Source of the DNA: Oscillospiraceae bacterium
GTDB lineage: Bacteria; Bacillota; Clostridia; Oscillospirales; Ruminococcaceae
Reading direction: 5' to 3'
NCBI GenBank assembly: GCA_017410745.1
Contig: JAFPPJ010000391.1
Span: 1-5,863, forward strand
DNA length: 5,863 bases
Shown: positions 1 through 5,327 of the stretch, one piece after another
Numbering within the stretch: position 1 is the first letter of the stretch
Layout: the number at the start of each line of letters is the position of its first letter
Made by a program: the position numbers and the translations under genes
Notes under the pieces: model-generated
The model's input: the letters and a program-made list of their open reading frames with translations, nothing else
Databases searched by the model: none
Told to the model about the DNA's origin: nothing

Positions 1-1
1 A

Positions 2-1663
2 GCGTGGGAAGGAGTTCATGTAAGCGGAACTCAGGACAGCGCATATTACTATTCTTCATATAATATGAAGGACAGTAATCCGGTAAATACAGATACAAAG
101 AAGGTTATGATCCTCGGCGGAGGTCCCAACAGGATAGGACAGGGCATAGAGTTCGACTACTGCTGCGTTCATGCGGCTCTCGCACTCAAGAAGCTGGGCT
201 TTGAGTCCATCATCGTAAACTGCAACCCCGAGACGGTATCCACCGACTATGATACCTCCGACAAGCTGTATTTCGAGCCCCTCACCCTTGAGGACGTGCT
301 CTCCATTCACGACAAGGAGAAGCCCGTCGGCGTGATCGCACAGTTCGGCGGACAGACGCCCCTCAACCTTGCAGGCGACCTCAAGAAGTACGGCGTGAAC
401 ATACTCGGCACTACTCCCGAGACCATCGACCTTGCGGAGGACAGAGACCATTTCCGCGCTATGATGGAGAAGCTCGAGATACCCATGCCCGAATCGGGTA
501 TGGCTGTAAATGTGGATGAGGCTATCGAGATAGCCAACCGCATAGGCTATCCCGTTATGGTTCGCCCCTCCTATGTGCTCGGCGGCCGCGGAATGGAGAT
601 AGTACACGACGACGATCAGATGAAGGTATATATGGCGGCTGCTGTCGGCGTAACTCCCGACCGTCCCATACTCATCGACCGCTTCCTTAACCATGCTACC
701 GAATGTGAGGCCGATGCGATATCCGACGGCACACACTGCTTCGTTCCCGCTGTTATGGAGCATATCGAGCTTGCAGGCATACATTCCGGCGACTCCGCAT
801 GCATACTCCCGTCGAAGAACCTCACTCCCACACAGATCGCTACCATCAAGGAATACACCCGCCGCATAGCAGTGGAAATGAATGTATGCGGTCTTATGAA
901 TATGCAGTATGCGATAGAGGGCGACACGGTATATGTGCTCGAGGCAAATCCGAGAGCATCCCGTACAGTACCCCTCGTATCCAAGGTATGCGACATCAAT
1001 ATGGTGCGCATAGCTACACAGATAATCACATCCTCTCTCACAGGCAATCCTTCTCCCGTTCCGTCTCTGCGTGACAAGAAGATAGGCCACTACGGCGTGA
1101 AGGAAGCTGTGTTCCCGTTCAGCTCCTTCCCCGAGGTAGACCCCGTGCTCGGCCCCGAGATGCGTTCTACCGGTGAGGTGCTCGGTATATCTCCCTCCTT
1201 CGGAGAGGCATACTACAAGGCACAGGAGGCTGCACAGACCAAGCTGCCCGACCACGGCACAGTCCTTCTTGCGGTATGCGACAGGGACAAGCCCGAGCTT
1301 GAAGAGGTGGCAAGAGCGTTCAGCGAGCTCGGCTTCTCCATCCTCGCTACCAAGGGCTCATGTGACCTTATCCGTGCGGCAGGCATCCCCTGCGAGCGCA
1401 TAAACAAGCTGCATGAGGGCAGACCCAATATCACCGATGCCATCGCAAACGGCGATATCCAGCTCATCGTCAATACTCCCGCAGACAAGACCAGCGCACA
1501 TGACGACAGCTACATCAGAAAGTCCGCTATCAAGAACCGCGTTCCCTATATCACCACTATGGCTGCTGCAAAGGCAAGCGCAGAGGGCATAAGGGCAGCG
1601 CTCGGCAATACCGATATCGGCGTGAAGTCGCTCCAGGCGCATCATGCCGACATTACCGAATAA
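2..1663 (+). CDS. carB: Carbamoyl-phosphate synthase large subunit, C-terminal half (5' partial)
   Basis: CarB uses ammonia from the CarA glutaminase, bicarbonate and two ATP to make carbamoyl phosphate for pyrimidine and arginine synthesis in the cytoplasm. About 553 codons are present against roughly 1,070 in the full protein, so the first ATP-grasp half lies off the left edge. ATG 65 is an internal Met, not the start: the frame is open to the edge and AYYYSSY just before it matches the conserved linker. Counting from that Met, GGGPNRIGQG (18-27) opens the second synthetase half, followed by NCNPETVSTDYDT (52-64), QFGGQTPLNLA (93-103), the ATP-grasp loop RPSYVLGGRG (167-176), MEHIELAGIHSGDSA (231-245) and the metal/ATP-site LEANPRASRT (292-301). 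From about 398 comes the MGS-like allosteric domain (ATKGS 428-432, LHEGRPNITDAI 449-460, IVNTP 468-472). The C-terminus is intact. The first ~13 codons do not match the family (see findings). Confidence 0.95.
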   Translation, partial: AWEGVHVSGTQDSAYYYSSYNMKDSNPVNTDTKKVMILGGGPNRIGQGIEFDYCCVHAALALKKLGFESIIVNCNPETVSTDYDTSDKLYFEPLTLEDVLSIHDKEKPVGVIAQFGGQTPLNLAGDLKKYGVNILGTTPETIDLAEDRDHFRAMMEKLEIPMPESGMAVNVDEAIEIANRIGYPVMVRPSYVLGGRGMEIVHDDDQMKVYMAAAVGVTPDRPILIDRFLNHATECEADAISDGTHCFVPAVMEHIELAGIHSGDSACILPSKNLTPTQIATIKEYTRRIAVEMNVCGLMNMQYAIEGDTVYVLEANPRASRTVPLVSKVCDINMVRIATQIITSSLTGNPSPVPSLRDKKIGHYGVKEAVFPFSSFPEVDPVLGPEMRSTGEVLGISPSFGEAYYKAQEAAQTKLPDHGTVLLAVCDRDKPELEEVARAFSELGFSILATKGSCDLIRAAGIPCERINKLHEGRPNITDAIANGDIQLIVNTPADKTSAHDDSYIRKSAIKNRVPYITTMAAAKASAEGIRAALGNTDIGVKSLQAHHADITE

Positions 1664-1664
1664 T

Positions 1665-1670
1665 TATAAT
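1665..1670 (+). promoter_or_regulatory. Possible -10 box (TATAAT) for the GH5 gene
   Basis: A perfect TATAAT hexamer lies just past the carB stop codon, on the correct strand for the cellulase gene 62 nt downstream. No convincing -35 is visible at 16-19 bp spacing (TCATGC at 17 bp). It also overlaps the base of the downstream hairpin, so the assignment is tentative. TATAAA at 1692-1697 is an alternative, also without a good -35. Confidence 0.25.
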
Positions 1671-1694
1671 ACAGGAGACCTCGGTCTCCTGTAT
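1669..1694 (+). terminator. Perfect 12-bp hairpin after carB, weak tail
   Basis: The arms ATACAGGAGACC (1669-1680) and GGTCTCCTGTAT (1683-1694) are perfect complements starting 5 nt after the carB stop. In RNA the two innermost pairs open to give a C(CUCG)G-type tetraloop. The stem is GC-rich and well placed for a carB terminator, but it is followed by AAATAG rather than a U-run, so termination may be partial, or the hairpin may protect the 3' end instead. Confidence 0.5.
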
Positions 1695-1703
1695 AAATAG
1701 CGT

Positions 1704-1717
1704 TGAAAACGATTACA
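1704..1717 (+). promoter_or_regulatory. cre-like operator (CcpA/LacI-family binding site)
   Basis: TGAAAACGATTACA fits every position of the Bacillus cre consensus TGWAANCGNTNWCA, including the central CG. It lies 2 nt upstream of the Shine-Dalgarno of the GH5 gene, so any transcript start upstream would place it in the leader, where a bound repressor would block elongation or initiation. Known biology: CcpA or sugar-specific LacI-family repressors use such sites to control polysaccharide-degradation genes. Which protein binds here cannot be told from the window. Confidence 0.65.
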
Positions 1718-1731
1718 AAAGGAGTGGTCAG

Positions 1732-3594
1732 ATGTACAGAAAGAGGATCCTTGCTGCAGCAGCCGCAGTCGCGATGTCCATGACAGCCTGCAGCACAGGT
1801 GCACCTGCGGTGACCGAAGCGCAGGCGCAGACACAGGCGGAGACTGTGACGGAGCAGTCATCCGAACAGAGCAGCGAAGAGACTGCAGCGACGGAAGTAT
1901 CGGCGGAAGAAGCGGAAAAGCCCGTCGGAAAGGAGATAGGCAGCGAGGTGACAGCACTTGAACTGTCTAAGATGATGGGCAACGGCATTGACCTTGGCAA
2001 TACACATGAGGCATATGGTCATGGGTCACAGCCGTGGGACACAGACCCTAAGATATTCGAGGGGCTGTGGGGTCAGCCCACCACCACGAAGGAAATGATA
2101 CAGGGCATGAAGGATGCGGGCTTTGACACCGTGCGCGTGCCTGTGGCATGGACAAATGCCATGAACTATGAGAGCGGCGACTATACCATCAATCCTGCGA
2201 TGCTCGACCGTATCGGCGAGGTCATAGACTACGCCATTGAGGCAGATATGTTCGTCATCGTAAATGACCACTGGGACGGCTCATGGTGGGGCATGTTCGG
2301 CTCGGAGACCGAGAAGACCCGTCAGGATGCGATGGATATGTATATATCCATGTGGACGCAGATAGGCGAGAGATACAAGGATAAGCCCTATAATCTCATA
2401 TTCGAGAGCGCGAATGAGGAGCTGGGCGACCGCCTCAATGACACGGATGTGGCAAAGGATTCGGGCTCGCTGTCTACGGCGGAGTGTTACGACACCGCAA
2501 ACAGGATAAATCAGACCTTTGTGGATACCATACGCGCACAGGGCGGCAACAACGCAGACCGCTTCCTGCTCATCGCGGGCTATAATACCGATATCGAGAG
2601 GACGTGCAACAGTGCATTCAAGATGCCCGAGGATACCGCAGAGCAGAGGCTCATGGTGTCGGTGCATTACTATACTCCCTCGGATTACTGCCTTTTCGGA
2701 AGTGTGACTCACTGGGGCAATGAGGGACAGTACGAGGAACAGGACAGGCTCCTTGAGAAAATGACGCAGTTCACCGATCAGGGCTACGGCGTAGTGATAG
2801 GTGAGTACGGCGTACTTACCGGAGGCAGCGGTGTTCCGAGAGAGGACTGGGATCTCTGGTTCAACAATTTCATCGCAAACTGCGACCTTTACAACTATGT
2901 GCCCGTACTCTGGGACTGCAACGATCTCTACAGCAAGACCAGGTGTGAGATAACCGATCCCGCAGTAAAGGAATTCTTCCTGTCCCGCAGCAATGCTGCA
3001 CGCGAAGGCATGACCGATGAGGAGATACAGGAGAATGCGATACAGGTGATGGAGGACGGACTTGCAGCGGCAGCCGAGAGGGTGAGCGATGACGGTTCCA
3101 TACCCTATTCCGACGACACCGCAGTGGCATGGATAATGTATCAGTCGGCGGACTATTCCATCGCATACAGCGTTGGCGACAAGTACGACCCCTCCTCCAA
3201 GGCAGAGGGCACTGTGGCAGAGAACGTGCTTATCACAGGCCCGGGCGAATACACCGTATCCCTTGACTTCTCTGCGGCAGGCAAGCCTAAGGGCGTGGCA
3301 TTCTCCGCACTCGGCATATCCAACTGCGAGCAGCTTTTCCCCGGAAGCATCATCGACATCAAGAAGGTCGAGATAAACGGCGAAGAGGTGACTCTTGAGG
3401 GCAAGCCCTACACCTGCTCAGATGACGGAAAGTGTACGAGAGTGAACCTTTACAATCAGTGGGTGGGCAAGGTGCCCGAAAATGTCAGGACGGCAGACGG
3501 CAGCGCAGACGGCGCAACACCCGTTCCGCTGAATATTCCCGACAACAAGAATATCAAGACCATATCCGTGACATTCGAGTTCATAACAAAATAA
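1732..3594 (+). CDS. Lipid-anchored GH5 glycoside hydrolase (probable endo-beta-1,4-glucanase)
   Basis: Predicted surface lipoprotein that hydrolyses internal beta-glucan links. Start is ATG 1732 with AGGAG 7 nt upstream. Residues 1-20 form a lipoprotein signal (MYRKR, Ala-rich core, lipobox MTAC, lipidated Cys20; Met at -3 is slightly unusual). Residues 21-70 are an acidic Thr/Glu/Gln/Ser/Ala linker. The GH5 domain spans about 75-420: GIDLGNT (85-91), TVRVPVAW (133-140, with the conserved Arg135), VNDHWDG (177-183), acid/base Glu229 in FESANEE (224-230), VHYY (311-314), nucleophile Glu358 in VVIGEYG (354-360) and active-site Trp394 in PVLWD. NEE replaces the commoner NEP. Residues about 430-620 form a second domain, probably a beta-sandwich, likely carbohydrate-binding; I cannot assign a family. 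No dockerin or sortase motif is visible, so cell attachment would be by lipid. Exact substrate (cellulose, mixed-linkage glucan, xyloglucan, mannan) is open. Probably monocistronic and under the cre-like site. Confidence 0.9.
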   Translation: MYRKRILAAAAAVAMSMTACSTGAPAVTEAQAQTQAETVTEQSSEQSSEETAATEVSAEEAEKPVGKEIGSEVTALELSKMMGNGIDLGNTHEAYGHGSQPWDTDPKIFEGLWGQPTTTKEMIQGMKDAGFDTVRVPVAWTNAMNYESGDYTINPAMLDRIGEVIDYAIEADMFVIVNDHWDGSWWGMFGSETEKTRQDAMDMYISMWTQIGERYKDKPYNLIFESANEELGDRLNDTDVAKDSGSLSTAECYDTANRINQTFVDTIRAQGGNNADRFLLIAGYNTDIERTCNSAFKMPEDTAEQRLMVSVHYYTPSDYCLFGSVTHWGNEGQYEEQDRLLEKMTQFTDQGYGVVIGEYGVLTGGSGVPREDWDLWFNNFIANCDLYNYVPVLWDCNDLYSKTRCEITDPAVKEFFLSRSNAAREGMTDEEIQENAIQVMEDGLAAAAERVSDDGSIPYSDDTAVAWIMYQSADYSIAYSVGDKYDPSSKAEGTVAENVLITGPGEYTVSLDFSAAGKPKGVAFSALGISNCEQLFPGSIIDIKKVEINGEEVTLEGKPYTCSDDGKCTRVNLYNQWVGKVPENVRTADGSADGATPVPLNIPDNKNIKTISVTFEFITK

Positions 3595-3599
3595 AATGT

Positions 3600-3627
3600 C
3601 GGTCAGCCTTCGGGCTGACCGCTTTAT
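3600..3627 (+). terminator. Rho-independent terminator after the GH5 gene
   Basis: CGGTCAGCC (3600-3608), loop TTCG, GGCTGACCG (3613-3621): a perfect 9-bp GC-rich stem with a stable UUCG tetraloop, beginning 5 nt after the stop codon and followed by CTTTAT. The U-tract is short but the stem is strong, and it separates the cellulase from the next promoter. Confidence 0.8.
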
Positions 3628-3637
3628 CCCGCATAAA

Positions 3638-3732
3638 TGCAACTAAGTTTAACATAATTTGCTTGAAATGCATGATATTGTTGGTGGACAAATATCATGC
3701 AGTGATATATAATAATGTTAAACTTAGTTGCA
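3638..3732. repeat. 95-bp nested symmetrical inverted repeat in the intergenic region
   Basis: Outer arms TGCAACTAAGTTTAACAT (3638-3655) and its exact reverse complement (3715-3732) are 18-bp perfect matches. Inner arms TGCATGATATT (3669-3679) and AATATCATGCA (3691-3701) are 11-bp perfect. Both pairs share the same centre at 3685 and are separated by equal 13-nt spacers on each side. Each outer arm also contains a small odd dyad, AACT-A/T-AGTT. No clear target-site duplication flanks it (AAA against AAG) and it encodes no protein. It could be a paired operator or a small foldback/MITE-type element that supplies a promoter. Confidence 0.85.
3685..3713 (+). promoter_or_regulatory. Sigma-A-type promoter for the acyltransferase operon
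   Basis: TGGACA (3685-3690, five of six to TTGACA), a 17-bp spacer, and TATAAT (3708-3713, six of six). The expected start is near 3720, giving a leader of about 27 nt to ATG 3747. The -35 starts at the symmetry centre of the inverted repeat, the spacer includes the inner right arm, and the predicted start falls in the outer right arm, so a protein bound to those arms would compete with RNA polymerase. Confidence 0.75.
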
Positions 3733-3746
3733 AAGGTGGGACTTAT

Positions 3747-4844
3747 ATGAGAAAACATTATCTTGATAATATCAGATGGGGCACACAGATAATAGTCGTA
3801 CTCTACCATGTTTTCTTTATGTACAATGCCGAGGGAGTATCCGGCGGTCTGGGCAGGATCACGCAGGTCGATGTGCAGTACTGGGATATCTTCATGTACA
3901 TCGTATATCCGTGGATGATGCCCGTACTGTTCATGGTGTCGGGAATATGCGCAAAGCTGTATCTTGACTCTCATACCGACGGCGAATTCATACGCAGCCG
4001 CACCGTGAAGCTGCTCGTTCCCTCAACGCTCGGCCTGTTCGTATTCCAGTTCATACAGGGATATATCAGTATGTCCATGGGCGGTGCGTTCGATAAGGGC
4101 AACGGCCTTGATGAGGTGCCGGGCTTCGTGAAATACATCATCATGGCATTTGTGGGTTCGGGCGTGCTGTGGTTCCTGCAGCTGCTGTGGGTACTCTCGG
4201 TGGTGCTCGTGCTCATACGCAAGCTTGAAAAGGGCAGGCTGTGGGACGTCGGTGCAAAGGCAAATATCATAGTTATTGCTATACTGTCCCTGCTGGTCTT
4301 CGGGTCGGCGCAGATACTCAATATTCAGCCCATCACGGTATTCCGTGTAGGTCTGTATATGTGCGCATTCCTGCTGGGGTACTTCATTTTCAGCCACGAT
4401 GAAGTGATGGAGCTCCTGAAGAAGTACTTCCCTTATACAGCGGCGGTATCGGCAGCACTGTGCATCGCATTCTGTGCGGTATACTTCGGTCAGAATTACG
4501 CAGAAGCACCCTGCAACCGCTCACTGCTCTACACCATGTATGCATACTTCGGATGCATGGCGATACTCGGAGGAACAGCAAGGTTCGCGGACTTTGAGAA
4601 CGGCTTTACTAAGTGGATGAACAAGAGGAGCTTCGGGCTGTACATATTCCATTATATGGGTATATCGGCAGTGGCACTGTTCATTGCAAAGCCCGGACTT
4701 CTGCCCGCTCCCGCGGTATATGCGCTCAGCCTTGTAGCAGGCTTTGCGGTTGGATTCGGTCTTAACGCAGTCATATCAAGGATACCGTTCTTCAGGTGGG
4801 CGGTACTTGGGATAAAACGAAAGGATAAGAAAAATGTTCGGTGA
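3747..4844 (+). CDS. Acyltransferase-3 family integral membrane protein
   Basis: Predicted 365-residue membrane O-acyltransferase (acyltransferase_3 superfamily, OafA/OpgC-like). Such proteins move acyl groups, often acetyl or succinyl, onto sugars or other envelope molecules. Start ATG 3747 has AAAGGTGG 7 nt upstream; longer reading from upstream would cross the terminator and the promoter. The N-terminus YLDNIRW (5-11) and YH (20-21) give the family's R-x10-H motif with Arg10 and His21. RSRTVKLLVPSTLG (83-96) is the typical basic segment leading into the next membrane helix. I count about ten hydrophobic segments: ~13-27, 47-70, 89-108, 134-157, 171-189, 195-214, 230-248, 258-278, 297-314 and 321-345, ending in a basic tail KRKDKKNVR. 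Length is normal for a stand-alone member and no SGNH domain is fused. The 3' end overlaps the next gene by 11 nt, so the two are probably translationally coupled. Acceptor and acyl donor are unknown. Confidence 0.88.
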   Translation: MRKHYLDNIRWGTQIIVVLYHVFFMYNAEGVSGGLGRITQVDVQYWDIFMYIVYPWMMPVLFMVSGICAKLYLDSHTDGEFIRSRTVKLLVPSTLGLFVFQFIQGYISMSMGGAFDKGNGLDEVPGFVKYIIMAFVGSGVLWFLQLLWVLSVVLVLIRKLEKGRLWDVGAKANIIVIAILSLLVFGSAQILNIQPITVFRVGLYMCAFLLGYFIFSHDEVMELLKKYFPYTAAVSAALCIAFCAVYFGQNYAEAPCNRSLLYTMYAYFGCMAILGGTARFADFENGFTKWMNKRSFGLYIFHYMGISAVALFIAKPGLLPAPAVYALSLVAGFAVGFGLNAVISRIPFFRWAVLGIKRKDKKNVR

Positions 4845-5262
4845 AAACTTGTATCAGCTAAGAAAGCTGAACCGTATGACACAGGAAGAGCTTGCGGACA
4901 GGCTCGGCGTATCGCGTCAGGCGGTGGCTAAGTGGGAAAGCGGGGAATCCCTGCCCGATATCGAAAAGAGCATCACTATTGCAGGAGTATTCGGCGTTTC
5001 CCTCGATGACCTTGTGAATTTCGACTCGGCGGACACGGGTCTGCCGCCTCCGCCGAAGGGTAAGCATATCTTCGGCGTGGTGAAGGTCGGAGAAAGGGGA
5101 CAGATAGTCATTCCGGGCAAGGCACGCAAGGTATTCGGCATCAAGCCCGGCGACTCCCTTGTGGTGCTCGGCGATGAGGGACAGGGCATTGCCATAATCA
5201 AGGCGGACGGTTTTCTTAATCTGGCAGATGTAGTAAAGAAGATCGTCAATTCCCATAATTGA
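4834..5262 (+). CDS. XRE helix-turn-helix / AbrB-type fusion transcriptional regulator
   Basis: Predicted 142-residue DNA-binding protein with two DNA-binding modules. Residues about 5-61 form an XRE (Cro/CI-type) HTH: MTQEELADRLGVSRQAV (15-31) is the helix-turn-helix, followed by KWESGESLPDIEK and VSLDDLV. A Gly/Pro-rich linker (TGLPPPPKGK, 68-77) leads to a SpoVT/AbrB swapped-hairpin domain at about 81-125, with the hallmark ERGQIVIPGKARKVFGIKPGDSLVVL split over 87-112. AbrB-type domains dimerise to form their DNA-binding fold, so the protein is probably dimeric. Start ATG 4834 has AAGGA 8 nt upstream and lies inside the last codons of the acyltransferase gene. Context suggests a local or autoregulator of this operon; the target is not known. 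The AbrB half also resembles antitoxins of the MazE type, but no toxin-sized partner gene sits beside it. Confidence 0.9.
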   Translation: MFGENLYQLRKLNRMTQEELADRLGVSRQAVAKWESGESLPDIEKSITIAGVFGVSLDDLVNFDSADTGLPPPPKGKHIFGVVKVGERGQIVIPGKARKVFGIKPGDSLVVLGDEGQGIAIIKADGFLNLADVVKKIVNSHN

Positions 5263-5291
5263 CAAGATATGCGGACTGCAGCACGACAGGC

Positions 5292-5316
5292 AAAAAAGAA
5301 AACGGCACAGCCGTTT
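5292..5316 (-). terminator. Hairpin that reads as an intrinsic terminator on the minus strand
   Basis: AAACGGC (5300-5306), loop ACA, GCCGTTT (5310-5316) is a perfect 7-bp stem. On the + strand it is preceded by an A-rich run (5292-5302) and followed only by GTGAG. Read on the - strand the stem is followed by TTTTCTTTTTT (overlapping its last bases), the classical arrangement. It would stop antisense transcription entering from the right. On the + strand it lies in the gap before the next gene, 2 nt upstream of its Shine-Dalgarno. Confidence 0.45.
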
Positions 5317-5327
5317 GTGAGGTCGTT

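Noticed and set aside
65..67. ATG 65 as a genuine start for a split, half-size carB
   Set aside because: The frame is open upstream to the edge, the preceding residues AYYYSSY match the CarB inter-half linker, and no Shine-Dalgarno precedes the ATG. A truncation by the window is simpler.
56..1255. Long antisense open frame (399 codons) opposite carB
   Set aside because: It lies wholly antisense to unmistakable carB motifs, its product is rich in His, Tyr and Cys with no recognisable domain, and no ribosome binding site stands out. It is a by-product of carB codon use.
1840..1930. Tandem repeat in the acidic linker of the GH5 lipoprotein
   Set aside because: The Ser/Glu/Thr/Gln/Ala stretch is low in complexity but shows no regular repeat unit; it is an ordinary spacer behind a lipobox.
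3432..3746. Longer N-terminus for the acyltransferase starting at 3432
   Set aside because: This extension overlaps the end of the GH5 gene in another frame and crosses a terminator, an inverted repeat and a promoter. ATG 3747 has a good ribosome binding site and gives the canonical family start YLDNIRW.
4834..5262. MazE-type antitoxin of a toxin-antitoxin pair
   Set aside because: The AbrB fold is shared with MazE, but the protein is longer with an XRE domain, and the neighbours are membrane proteins, not a MazF- or PIN-like toxin.
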